DNA of 34,144 nt. Origin: CAZDDA01 sp964568045 (lineage in GTDB: Bacteria > Bipolaricaulota > Bipolaricaulia > UBA7950 > UBA9294). Under the pieces are notes generated by a model. The model was not told the origin of the DNA. It saw only the letters and a list, made by a program, of their open reading frames with translations, and made no database searches. The position numbers and the translations under genes were made by a program. The stretch's first letter is position 1. Each line of letters opens with the position of its first letter. Shown piece by piece: positions 7,872 to 15,708 of the stretch. The stretch is taken from NCBI GenBank assembly GCA_964568045.1, contig CAZMOL010000007.1, positions 1-34,144 of the forward strand, written 5' to 3'.

Positions 7872-8585
7872 ATGAACGGTGAGGTTTCAGGACTCAAGCA
7901 GCGGGCCGCCGAGGCGGCGGTTGAATTCGTGGAATCGGGGATGGTGGTCGGCCTGGGCCACGGCAGCACGGCCGTCTTCGCCGTGCGCCGCATCGATCAG
8001 CTTCTGCGCGAGGGCCAACTGCGCAGCATCCTCGGCGTGGCCTGCTCGGGGGACGTTGAGCAGCAGGCGCGGCAGCTCGGAATCCCCCTGACCACACTGG
8101 ATCGACATCCCATCGTTGATCTGACCATCGATGGCGCGGATGAGGTTGACCCGCATCTAGACCTGATCAAGGGTGGCGGTGGAGCGCTACTGCGGGAGAA
8201 GATCGTCGCGCAGGCCAGCCGCCGCGAGATCATCGTGGTGGACGAATCAAAGCTTTCGCCCGCGTTGGGCACACGCTGGCCCGTGCCGGTGGAGGTCATT
8301 CCATTTGGCTGGCCGGTACAGGCCGCCTACCTGGAATCCCTGGGCGCGCGCGCCATCTTGCGTCAAGAAGGCGATGGAACTCCTTTCAAGACAGACCAGG
8401 GCAATCTGATCCTGGATTGCCACTTCGGCCCGATAGAGGATCCCACTGCACTGGCAGCGCTTTTGAACGAACGGGCTGGAATCCTGGAACACGGGCTGTT
8501 TCTCGGTCTGGCCACGGATGTCATCGTCGCAGGCCCTCGGGGTGTTCGCCGTATGGAAAGAGGAGAATGCGATGATCGTGATTGA
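7872..8585 (+). CDS. rpiA: Ribose-5-phosphate isomerase A
   Basis: This 237-residue protein interconverts ribose-5-phosphate and ribulose-5-phosphate. The RpiA signatures are present: the phosphate loop GLGHGSTA at about residues 27-34, IDGADEVDPHLDLIKGGGGALLREKI at about 90-115 (catalytic Asp, Glu and Lys region), VVDESKL and VEVIPFGW. The canonical phosphate loop is GxGTGST, and a His replaces the first Thr here. The rest of the active site reads normally, so activity is still expected. The gene lies 49 bases after transketolase and overlaps the epimerase gene by 14 bases, which fits co-transcription of the non-oxidative pentose phosphate pathway. The C-terminal MERGECDDRD is partly dictated by the overlapping start region of rpe. 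Confidence 0.94.
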   Translation: MNGEVSGLKQRAAEAAVEFVESGMVVGLGHGSTAVFAVRRIDQLLREGQLRSILGVACSGDVEQQARQLGIPLTTLDRHPIVDLTIDGADEVDPHLDLIKGGGGALLREKIVAQASRREIIVVDESKLSPALGTRWPVPVEVIPFGWPVQAAYLESLGARAILRQEGDGTPFKTDQGNLILDCHFGPIEDPTALAALLNERAGILEHGLFLGLATDVIVAGPRGVRRMERGECDDRD

Positions 8586-9228
8586 AGCTTCTATACTGTC
8601 GGCCGATTTCGCCCGTCTGGGCGAGCAGGCCCGTGAGGCCGAAGCCGCAGGGGTTGACGCCATTCAGGTAGACGTGATGGACGGGCGCTTTGTACCCGAT
8701 ATCACCTTCGGCCCGGGTGTGGTGCGAGCGCTGCGCCGTATGGTGAGCGTGCCGCTTGATGTGCACCTGATGATCGTTGAGCCGCAGCGGCACCTGGAGG
8801 CATTCGTAGATGCAGGGGCAGACCGCCTGATCGTGCACCACGAGGCTTGTCCCCACCTTTATCGCGTGCTGCAGGCCATCCGCCGTCTCAAGATCGAGGC
8901 CGGCGTGTCCGTCAACCCCGGTACGCCGCCGAGCGTTCTCGACGATGTACTCGACCAGGCAGACCTGATTCAGGTGATGACGGTCAACCCCGGTTGGGGA
9001 GGCCAGCCATTCATCCACAGTCAGCTGGAAAAGATCCGTCGGCTCCGCAACACGCTGCAGGATCGGCAGTTGTACACTCCCATTGCAGTGGACGGTGGAA
9101 TCGACGCTACCACTGCGCCGCTGGTGGTGGAGGCCGGCGCGACGGTGCTGGTCGCCGGATCGAGCCTGTATAACGACACGGCGACGGTGGCCGAAAACGT
9201 TGCCGCATTGCGCGCAAGCATAGTGTGA
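8572..9228 (+). CDS. rpe: Ribulose-phosphate 3-epimerase
   Basis: From the ATG at 8572, placed behind an AGAGGAG site, the protein has 219 residues. An upstream in-frame ATG at 8518 lies deep inside rpiA and lacks a binding site, so 8572 is preferred. This is a TIM-barrel epimerase with ASILSADF at residues 5-12, the metal-site strand VDVMDGRFVPDITFGP (about 34-49), and VHLMIVEP. Further on are VSVNPGTP, MTVNPGWGGQPF (about 139-150), VDGGID with the second catalytic Asp, and AGSSLYN. It converts ribulose-5-phosphate to xylulose-5-phosphate, the donor for transketolase encoded upstream. No transaldolase gene is present in this unit. Nothing looks damaged. Confidence 0.95.
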   Translation: MIVIEASILSADFARLGEQAREAEAAGVDAIQVDVMDGRFVPDITFGPGVVRALRRMVSVPLDVHLMIVEPQRHLEAFVDAGADRLIVHHEACPHLYRVLQAIRRLKIEAGVSVNPGTPPSVLDDVLDQADLIQVMTVNPGWGGQPFIHSQLEKIRRLRNTLQDRQLYTPIAVDGGIDATTAPLVVEAGATVLVAGSSLYNDTATVAENVAALRASIV

Positions 9229-9284
9229 AAAGTGGAGCGCAGCTCGCATACAGGCTGGGGGGTTCCACTCCTACCCTCTACAAT

Positions 9285-9313
9285 TTGACCTCCACACTCA
9301 CACCTTCTATATC
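9285..9313 (+). promoter_or_regulatory. Sigma70-type promoter upstream of the phosphatase gene
   Basis: TTGACC (9285-9290, 5/6 to consensus) and TATATC (9308-9313, 4/6) are separated by exactly 17 bases. The phosphatase ATG lies about 35 bases after the expected start point. This suggests the phosphatase is transcribed separately from the pentose phosphate operon. Confidence 0.55.
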
Positions 9314-9354
9314 CAATCTTGTCTTTGATGCCCGCGCACATTAGCGTATGACGT

Positions 9355-10131
9355 ATGATCGATGGAGAACTTCTTTCAGAGGCGGAAGCGTGCTTCAAGC
9401 AGGAGGGACGGTTCATCCGCCTGCCGGCGGAACAGCCAATCGTTTTCGTCGGCGATACCCACGGAGATCTCGAAGCATCGAAACGGGTCTTCGCCCGGTT
9501 TCCGGCCTGCGAGCACGTGATCGTGTTTCTCGGCGACTACGTGGATCGTGGCCCGGACTCGGCAGGGAATCTTGAGCTTCTCCTTGCGACGAAGCTCGCT
9601 CATCCGGACCGGGTGTTTCTACTCATGGGCAATCACGAGGGCTGGGCAGTAGAGTCCTTCTCCCCGGCGGATTTCTGGCAGCGGTTGTCCTCACACGAGG
9701 AACGAGCGATCGCGCAGGCCCTCTCGTGGTTGCCCTTTGCCGCGTTGCACCCTCGTGGAGTGCTCGCCCTCCACGGAGCGCTGCCGGATGTGGGTGCCAT
9801 CGAGGAGATCGAGGGCATCGGGTTGGGCACGCCGAATTGGCGGCGAATCACGTGGGGAGACTGGGCGGATACTCCCGGGTACGTCGTTGACCCCGGTGTG
9901 TTCGGTCGACCGACCTTCGGTCGGGACGCCTTCGAGGAGATCGCCGATCGGCTCGGGTTAAGGGCGCTCGTCCGATCGCATCAGCCATCTGCCCCCGTTC
10001 TGCTGTTTGAGGAGCGTTGCTTGACGATCTTCACCACAACGGCCTACGGTGGCGCCGAACGCCGGGTGGCGATCCTTCGGCCGGAAAAGCCTCTGCAATC
10101 TGCTCGCGACCTCGAGCTTGTGGCACTGTAG
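9355..10131 (+). CDS. PPP-family metallophosphatase (serine/threonine phosphatase-like)
   Basis: This 258-residue protein carries the five PPP phosphatase metal and phosphate motifs in order. They are GDTHGD (about residues 33-38), GDYVDRG (about 61-67), GNHEG (about 91-95), LHGALPD (about 138-144) and RSHQP (about 205-209). PPP enzymes use a dinuclear metal centre to hydrolyse phosphoserine/threonine or, in prokaryotic relatives, nucleotide substrates such as diadenosine tetraphosphate. The size and the presence of the whole motif set fit a bacterial PrpE/PP2A-like stand-alone domain. The substrate cannot be assigned. The start at 9355 has no clear ribosome binding site, although a good promoter is positioned upstream. 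The gene stands alone between rpe and tRNA-Leu. Confidence 0.88.
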   Translation: MIDGELLSEAEACFKQEGRFIRLPAEQPIVFVGDTHGDLEASKRVFARFPACEHVIVFLGDYVDRGPDSAGNLELLLATKLAHPDRVFLLMGNHEGWAVESFSPADFWQRLSSHEERAIAQALSWLPFAALHPRGVLALHGALPDVGAIEEIEGIGLGTPNWRRITWGDWADTPGYVVDPGVFGRPTFGRDAFEEIADRLGLRALVRSHQPSAPVLLFEERCLTIFTTTAYGGAERRVAILRPEKPLQSARDLELVAL

Positions 10132-10183
10132 CGACTGCTGCGGTAAATGCAGTTAGGAAGGGGCCTAGAAAGGTGCTTTGGTA

Positions 10184-10212
10184 TTGACGGGCCCGGATTG
10201 AGTGAGTAGAAT
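10184..10212 (+). promoter_or_regulatory. Strong promoter of tRNA-Leu
   Basis: TTGACG (10184-10189, 5/6) and TAGAAT (10207-10212, 5/6) are spaced by 17 bases. The tRNA begins 14 bases after the -10 box, so the primary transcript would have a leader of only about 7 bases. Confidence 0.7.
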
Positions 10213-10226
10213 GGTTCGTAATTAAT

Positions 10227-10311
10227 GCCAGAGTGGCGGAATTGGCAGACGCGCGGGACTCAAAATCCCGTGACCCTCGAGGTCGTGTGGGTTCGACCCC
10301 CACCTCTGGCA
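10227..10311 (+). tRNA. tRNA-Leu (anticodon CAA)
   Basis: The acceptor strands GCCAGAG (10227-10233) and CTCTGGC (10304-10310) pair perfectly, followed by discriminator A. The anticodon stem CGGGA/TCCCG (10254-10258 and 10266-10270) encloses loop CTCAAAA, so the anticodon is CAA (10261-10263) and reads UUG. A long variable arm, GACC...GGTC, marks a class II tRNA, and the T arm GTGGGTTCGACCCCCAC is standard. The CCA end is not encoded. The discriminator A and class II shape agree with leucine. The ftsZ stop codon on the opposite strand is only six bases away. Confidence 0.96.
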
Positions 10312-10317
10312 CTGGTC

Positions 10318-11463
10318 TTACCTGTTGCGTTTTGCTGGAGTCAGCTCTTCCTGCTCCTGTCCCCATCGGCGCGTCGGAGCCTCTTTGCGCACCTTGCGGC
10401 TGCGTCGCAGGAAGGTCGGAATATCAAAGTCGTCCTCGCCGATTCGGCTCTCTTTTTCCAGCTTGGCAAGCATGGTCTCATGGCTGAGCAGTGGGCCTTC
10501 CTCGTCGCCGGTGTAGGAGACCGAAAAGCCGGTGGCGATCACCGTTAGACGGACTGTCTCCATCCCGTCGCGGATCGCCGTGCCAAAGATGATGTCGGCC
10601 TTGTCGGAGACGGCTTCTCGAATGAGAGACGCGGCGTCTGTGACCTCTTCCAGGGTAAGGCCCGACCCGCCGGTGATGTTCATGATCACCTTGCGGGCTC
10701 CCCGGATCGCGCCGTCGAGCAGTGGCGAGGAGATCGCTCTTCGTGCGGCCTCTTTGGTCTTTCCTTCTCCCTCTCCCTCGCCGATGCCCATCATTGCCGT
10801 ACCGGCATTGCGCATTACGCTCTCAATGTCTGCGAAGTCGAGGTTGATCATCCCTGGAATAGTGATTAGATCGGAGATCCCCTCCACTCCCTGCCGCAGG
10901 ACCTCATCGGCCATTTCGAATGCTTTGGTGATCGGGGTCTCTGCCGGGACGACCTTGAGAAGTTTGTCATTGGAGATTGTGATCAGGGCGTCGACCGTCT
11001 GAGAGAGGCGCGCAATTCCTATCTCTGCCTTCTCGGCGCGGGCCAGGCCCTCAAACGAGAACGGGCGGGTGACAATCCCCGTGGTAAGAACCCCTGCCTC
11101 CTTGGCCAGCGAGGCGATAACTGGCGCGGCACCGGTTCCGGTTCCACCGCCCATTCCACAGGTGATGAACGCCATGTCGACCCCGTTGAGGAGATCGATG
11201 ACCGCTTCCCGGCTCTCCTCGGCAGCGAGTTTGCCAATCTCCGGGTTTCCGCCAGCGCCCAGTCCACACGTCAGCTTGCCGCCAATTTGTAGCGTGCGGT
11301 GCGCTTGCACGACATCGAGAACCTGGGCGTCTGTGTTGACAGCGACCAGTTCTACACCGCCTACGCGAGTGTTGAACATCCGGTCGACCGCGTTTCCCCC
11401 TCCACCACCGACACCGAGAACCATCAATCGGGCGGGTGGTATGAAATTCTGGTCCTCTATCAT
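10318..11463 (-). CDS. ftsZ: Cell division protein FtsZ
   Basis: With the ATG at 11463, five bases after the ftsA stop, FtsZ has 381 residues. An in-frame ATG at 11496 lies inside ftsA and would add 11 unusual residues, so it is less likely. FtsZ is the GTP-dependent tubulin-like polymer of the Z ring. The nucleotide-binding segment begins with VLGVGGGGGNAVDRM. The tubulin signature GGGTGTGAAP sits at about residues 105-114, and the T7 loop NLDFADIE at about 207-214. The conserved C-terminal peptide FDIPTFLRR, which docks FtsA, is present but is followed by an extra charged tail of about 24 residues. It is the last gene of the long division operon. Confidence 0.97.
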   Translation of the reverse strand: MIEDQNFIPPARLMVLGVGGGGGNAVDRMFNTRVGGVELVAVNTDAQVLDVVQAHRTLQIGGKLTCGLGAGGNPEIGKLAAEESREAVIDLLNGVDMAFITCGMGGGTGTGAAPVIASLAKEAGVLTTGIVTRPFSFEGLARAEKAEIGIARLSQTVDALITISNDKLLKVVPAETPITKAFEMADEVLRQGVEGISDLITIPGMINLDFADIESVMRNAGTAMMGIGEGEGEGKTKEAARRAISSPLLDGAIRGARKVIMNITGGSGLTLEEVTDAASLIREAVSDKADIIFGTAIRDGMETVRLTVIATGFSVSYTGDEEGPLLSHETMLAKLEKESRIGEDDFDIPTFLRRSRKVRKEAPTRRWGQEQEELTPAKRNR

Positions 11464-11468
11464 TAGCC

Positions 11469-12701
11469 TTACCCCCGGAAAAATCGGTTGAGCCAAGTGA
11501 AAAGCTTGCTGATCAGCGAGCTTCTCCTCTGTGCATACTCCGGCTTCTTGAAATCCTTTGTCTCCACTGCGTAGCGCAACAGGCCGATTGACGTGGCGAA
11601 GATTGGAGACTCGACGATGTCTCGCAGTCCGTGAATTCCCTGGGGAATCCTTCCTCGACGGACCGGAATGTCATACCTTTGGGCAGCAAACTCCGCGATG
11701 CCCTGCAGTAGTGATGTTCCTCCGGTGAGCACCAACCCCGCCGGGACCAGGTCGCGATAGCCGGCATCCTCAACTTCCTGCATCCCAAGGTCAAGGAGTT
11801 CTTCAACCCGCGGCTCAATGACCTTGGCCAGCTTCTTGCGCGACACGGTCTTCTTCTCGTCACCACCGATCGTTGCCACCTCGATCTTTTCGTCCTCAGC
11901 GACACTCTCAACCAGAGCAGTACCTGCTTCTTTCTTGATGAGTTCTGCTTCCTCAATCGGTGTTTGAAGCCCGACAGTGATATCGTTGGTGATGTGTTCC
12001 CCGGCGATGGGAATTACCTTGGAGAACCAGATATCACCTCCGCGGAATACGCTGATGTCCGTGGTGCCGCCGCCGATGTCCATCAGAACGACGCCGAGTT
12101 CCTTTTCCGCCGAGGAGAGAACGGCCATCGACGAGGCCAGTGGCTCGAGAACGATCTGCTCAATCCCTACACCCAGGTTCTCCACACAGCGAACCAGATT
12201 GTGTACGGCCGTGACCGCGCCGGTCACGATGTGCACATCGACCTCGAGCCGCGTCCCCGTCATTCCCACTGGATCGGTGATTCCATCCTGGCCGTCGACG
12301 ATGTACTGTCGCGGGATGACGTGGATCATCTCGCTTTCGGTAGGGAGTTGGATTGCTTGAGCTGTTTCCACAACACGGCGCACGTCGTCTTGAGCGATGA
12401 TTCGGTCGGGTCGGTTTATAGATACGGTTCCGCTGTTGTTGATTGACGTGATGTGCTTGCCAGCAATGCCAACGTAAACCGAATTGATCTTCACATCGGC
12501 CATGTTCTCCGCCTCTTCGATCGCCTTGCGTATCGATGTAATGGTGCGACCGATGTCGACGACTACCCCTTTTTCCAAGCCACGAGATTCTGCCTTGCCT
12601 AGGCCGATGATCTCGATTGTTCCGTCGATTATGTTCCCCACCAGAGCAACAACCTTGGTGGTCCCCACATCCAGGCCGACCACCACTTTCTCCTTTCTCA
12701 T
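11469..12701 (-). CDS. ftsA: Cell division protein FtsA
   Basis: This is a 410-residue actin-like ATPase that anchors FtsZ filaments to the membrane. It shows the phosphate-1 loop VGLDVGTTKVVALVG at residues 8-22 and the 1C domain region around residues 85-165. The phosphate-2 loop is VLMDIGGGTTDISVF (about 204-218) and the adenosine motif is VLTGGTSLLQGI. The end SSLISKLFTWLNRFFRG is the amphipathic membrane-targeting helix expected of a functional FtsA. The ATG overlaps the ftsQ stop (ATGA) and an AAGGTGG site lies 8-9 bases upstream. ftsZ follows five bases after the stop, the classic ftsQ-ftsA-ftsZ order. Confidence 0.97.
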   Translation of the reverse strand: MRKEKVVVGLDVGTTKVVALVGNIIDGTIEIIGLGKAESRGLEKGVVVDIGRTITSIRKAIEEAENMADVKINSVYVGIAGKHITSINNSGTVSINRPDRIIAQDDVRRVVETAQAIQLPTESEMIHVIPRQYIVDGQDGITDPVGMTGTRLEVDVHIVTGAVTAVHNLVRCVENLGVGIEQIVLEPLASSMAVLSSAEKELGVVLMDIGGGTTDISVFRGGDIWFSKVIPIAGEHITNDITVGLQTPIEEAELIKKEAGTALVESVAEDEKIEVATIGGDEKKTVSRKKLAKVIEPRVEELLDLGMQEVEDAGYRDLVPAGLVLTGGTSLLQGIAEFAAQRYDIPVRRGRIPQGIHGLRDIVESPIFATSIGLLRYAVETKDFKKPEYAQRRSSLISKLFTWLNRFFRG

Positions 12702-13399
12702 CGGTTCACCACCTTACGGGGTACCAGAATCGCTTCCCCCCCAAATCTGAGGTCGATTGAACGATAATCTGCTTGATTGAGCGTTTGCAGGAGTCCTGCT
12801 AGAGCGTCGATCCGGACTTGGATTCCATCAATTGGACCGAGGTTCACCTCGAGTTCGTCCGTGGTATACAGCATGATTGCAGAAGGATCGGAGAAATCAG
12901 CCAGATGAAAGGGGCCAGCAGTCAGCGCTCTACGATGGAGGTATTCGAGCGCAGCGATAATCCCGCGGTCTGTCAGCCGCGCCCCCGGGTTGCTTCCAGT
13001 GAGATCTGCTCCGCGCACCAATAAGGTTGCGGACGCACCCTCACTTACCCGTTGTACGAGCACCCCTCCCTCTCCCACAACTAGCAGGCTGTTCTCGTCT
13101 TCGGGATCGGAGATCACAGCAATCGCAGAGCGTTCTTGAACGATGATCTCGGCCTTGTTGGGAAAGACTCGGCGAATGAAGACCTGCCCTACCCAAGGCA
13201 GCTTGGAGATCTGTTCCACAGCACGATAAACCGGCATTCGCAGGAGATTACTCCCCAAAAGGAGGCCGGATGTGCGCACGATCTCTTCGGTCGCGAGATG
13301 GCTATTTCCTTCTACTACAATCTCACGAAGTTTAAAGAGACCCAACCATGGTGAATACAAAGCAACAATGGCAGCAGCGATAAGAACCCCCCCTATCAC
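12698..13399 (-). CDS. ftsQ: Cell division protein FtsQ (POTRA-containing divisome protein)
   Basis: This 233-residue protein is read from a GTG. It has a single N-terminal membrane span (IGGVLIAAAIVALYSPWLGL) followed by a POTRA-type start, FKLREIVVEGNSHLATEEIV, and PWVGQVFIRRVFPNKAEIIVQER in the FtsQ domain. FtsQ links the early and late divisome in the membrane. The GTG has no ribosome binding site. Ten codons upstream an in-frame CTG (13427-13429) follows GAGAGG and would supply the positively charged residues KRSAVYR normally found before the span. True translation may therefore begin there, giving 243 residues. The stop overlaps ftsA and the gene lies downstream of murB, as in standard division clusters. 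Confidence 0.88.
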   Translation of the reverse strand: MIGGVLIAAAIVALYSPWLGLFKLREIVVEGNSHLATEEIVRTSGLLLGSNLLRMPVYRAVEQISKLPWVGQVFIRRVFPNKAEIIVQERSAIAVISDPEDENSLLVVGEGGVLVQRVSEGASATLLVRGADLTGSNPGARLTDRGIIAALEYLHRRALTAGPFHLADFSDPSAIMLYTTDELEVNLGPIDGIQVRIDALAGLLQTLNQADYRSIDLRFGGEAILVPRKVVNR

Positions 13400-13444
13400 A
13401 ACAGCCCGGTAGACAGCCGATCTTTTCAGTTCCCCCTCTCTTAC

Positions 13445-14365
13445 CTACCCATCGATAACTTCTATCTCCGGCTCTAGCAAAATGTGGAAACTTTTATACA
13501 CCTTTTGACGCACAATGTCAATTAATTTGCGGATCTCAGCGCTGGTGGCCCCGCCGAGGTTGAGAATGAAATTGGCATGTTTCTCTGATACCTTGGCCAT
13601 TCCAATCCTTGTTCCCTTGAGCCCTGCCTCGTCGATCAGCCTGCCGGCTGAGCCGCCTGGAGGATTCTTGAACACGCAACCTGCGCTACGGGCAAACACC
13701 GGTTGGTGCGCCAGTCTCTGTGTGCGCATCACCTCGCGATCATACGATTCACCATCCAGGCGCAGCCGCGCCCACAGAATCGGCATGTGTTGTGTTCGGA
13801 AGACACTTTGACGGTAGGCGAATTCGCAATCTCTTTGCTGCAGGATTCTCACATTCCCGACGGGATCGATGGCGGCGACTTCCATTACAATGGCACTGAT
13901 CGATTGTTGGCGAATGCCGGCGTTCATCGTGATTGCCCCACCGAGTGTGCCGGGGATCCCGGCAAGAAAATTGAGTGAACGGACTCCGTTGTGGTTTGCG
14001 GTATCGAGGAGCCGGACAAGACTCTCGCCGGCGTACACGCGTACGGACTCCTCTACGAACGAGGAGCCGCGAAGTCTTTTTGTACAAATAACCATCCCGG
14101 GATATCCGCGGTCTGCAAACAGGGTGTTGGAGCCCCCTCCCAACAGACGGTACGGCTGGTCGCAGCGATGACAGAAGCCGATCAGGTCAGCCAGTTCGTC
14201 GGTGCTCACCGGAGTGCAGTAGTAGCGCGCCTCCCCCCCCACGCCGAGGGTGGTGTGGTTCGACAAAGGCTCGTCAAATCTGATCTTGTTGCGTAGCACT
14301 CGGAGTCGGTCGATAGAGGCCGTTTGGGCTAGACCTTGCAGAAGTGCCCCTTCTTCAGGAAGCAT
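13445..14365 (-). CDS. murB: UDP-N-acetylenolpyruvoylglucosamine reductase MurB
   Basis: MurB uses FAD and NADPH to reduce UDP-GlcNAc-enolpyruvate to UDP-MurNAc. The 306-residue protein shows LSNHTTLGVGGEARYYC at about 34-50, the FAD motif LLGGGSNTLFADRGYPGMVI (about 73-92), and the loop LAGIPGTLGGAITMNAG (about 134-150). It also has SAGCVFKNPPGGSAGRLIDEAGLKG (about 230-254) and SEKHANFILN with the terminal catalytic Glu region. In the E. coli enzyme a Ser occupies the proton-donor position just before the FKNP motif; here the residue is Cys. The ATG follows GAGGAG at 14371-14376 and lies inside murC, overlapping it by 37 bases. Confidence 0.95.
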   Translation of the reverse strand: MLPEEGALLQGLAQTASIDRLRVLRNKIRFDEPLSNHTTLGVGGEARYYCTPVSTDELADLIGFCHRCDQPYRLLGGGSNTLFADRGYPGMVICTKRLRGSSFVEESVRVYAGESLVRLLDTANHNGVRSLNFLAGIPGTLGGAITMNAGIRQQSISAIVMEVAAIDPVGNVRILQQRDCEFAYRQSVFRTQHMPILWARLRLDGESYDREVMRTQRLAHQPVFARSAGCVFKNPPGGSAGRLIDEAGLKGTRIGMAKVSEKHANFILNLGGATSAEIRKLIDIVRQKVYKSFHILLEPEIEVIDG

Positions 14366-15708
14366 GACAGCTCCTCGGTCACCGTCCAGATGTCTCCCGC
14401 ACCGAAGCTAATGATGAAATCCCCTGGCTCGATGTATTTTTTGAGAAAAGCAATAACGTCTTGTTTTCGTCGAATAGAATGTAGATCGACATGCGCGGAG
14501 TGGGCAATCGCGTTCACGATCTTCTGCGACGATACACCGGGGATTGGTCGTTCCATGGCGGGGTAGATTGAAGTCACAACTACTGTATTGGCTTTGCGGA
14601 ACGCGTTTCCGAACTCACATCCGATCTCCGAGGTTCGAGTGTATCGGTGCGGTTGGAATATTGCCACGATCCGCCTTCCGTTCCACCCGTCACGGATCGC
14701 TTTCAGGGTAGCCTCGATCTCTTCAGGCAGATGGGCATAGTCGTCCACCACCGTAACCCCGTTTTCCTCTAGTAGCTGGAATCGCCGATGTGGGAGACGG
14801 AAACCGGTCAAGGCACCTGCGGCCTCGGTGAGGTCGACCCCGGCAAGTGAAGTAGCGCCGATGGCGCATAGGGCGTTGCGCACGTTGTGGTCCCCGGGAG
14901 CAGGAAGGAAGACCCGACAAACCCGCTTTCCTCGGTACACAAGGTCGAACTGAGTGTGGAAGCAGTGATGGATAATTGCCCTTGCCTGTAGGTCGGCCTC
15001 CTGGGACATCCCGACAGTGAACGCTTTGGGAAACTGCGCGGCTATTTCGTGGACGTTGGCATTGTCGATTGCCAGTACGGCTTTCTCGGACTGACTGACG
15101 TACTGGGCGAAGCTCTCCTTGATGGCGGGCAGAGTGCGATACGTATTGAGGTGATCCCGGCCGATATTGTTTACTACGCCGATCGACGGATGGAGAGAGA
15201 GGAACAGCCCATCACTTTCGTCTATTTCGGTCACGAAGCATTTGCCTTGACCGAGGCCTGAATTCCCCCCTAGTCCCGGACAGTGGGCACCGACGAGGTA
15301 GCTTGGGTCCTTTCCTACTTTGCTTAGAATCGTTGCTGCCATTGCGGTCGTGGTTGTTTTTCCGTGTGTCCCCGCAACCCCGATGCTGCGGTAGCCACGA
15401 AGCACCGTGGCTAGGGCGTGGAGACGTCGCACAACCGGGACCTCCTGCTGTCGGGCCGCTTTGACCTCAGCGTTTTCCTCCCCGATTGCCGAAGAGATGA
15501 TTACCCCGTCGATTTTCGAGTCGAGGGAATAGGGATCATGCCCCATGTGAATGAGCGCTCCCGCTTGTCGCAACTGGAGAATCTCCTTGTTTTCTTGCAG
15601 ATCGGAGCCTGAAACCCGTACCCCTCCCGCCAACATCACCGCGGCAAGCCCGCTCATTCCCGCTCCGCCAATCCCGACAAAGTGATACTTCTTCCCTGCA
15701 CTGATCAC
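14329..15708 (-). CDS. murC: UDP-N-acetylmuramate-L-alanine ligase MurC
   Basis: This 459-residue Mur ligase adds L-alanine to UDP-MurNAc using ATP. The N-terminal Rossmann part begins KYHFVGIGGAGMSGLA. The ATP loop GTHGKTTTTAM lies at about residues 113-123, and ITEIDESDG-like TEIDESDGLFLSL at about 160-172. The C-terminal domain has FRLPHRRFQLL, VVDDYAHLPEEIEATL (about 314-330) and IFQPHRYTRT. All are MurC hallmarks. Translation starts at a GTG that overlaps the murG stop by four bases (GTGA), behind a GGGAGGGG site. It is part of the contiguous murG-murC-murB-ftsQ-ftsA-ftsZ block. Confidence 0.97.
   Translation of the reverse strand: MISAGKKYHFVGIGGAGMSGLAAVMLAGGVRVSGSDLQENKEILQLRQAGALIHMGHDPYSLDSKIDGVIISSAIGEENAEVKAARQQEVPVVRRLHALATVLRGYRSIGVAGTHGKTTTTAMAATILSKVGKDPSYLVGAHCPGLGGNSGLGQGKCFVTEIDESDGLFLSLHPSIGVVNNIGRDHLNTYRTLPAIKESFAQYVSQSEKAVLAIDNANVHEIAAQFPKAFTVGMSQEADLQARAIIHHCFHTQFDLVYRGKRVCRVFLPAPGDHNVRNALCAIGATSLAGVDLTEAAGALTGFRLPHRRFQLLEENGVTVVDDYAHLPEEIEATLKAIRDGWNGRRIVAIFQPHRYTRTSEIGCEFGNAFRKANTVVVTSIYPAMERPIPGVSSQKIVNAIAHSAHVDLHSIRRKQDVIAFLKKYIEPGDFIISFGAGDIWTVTEELSCFLKKGHFCKV

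Noticed and set aside
9231..9274. Inverted arms AGTGGA and TCCACT after rpe as a terminator
   Set aside because: Six-base arms with a long loop and no T tract; too weak to call.
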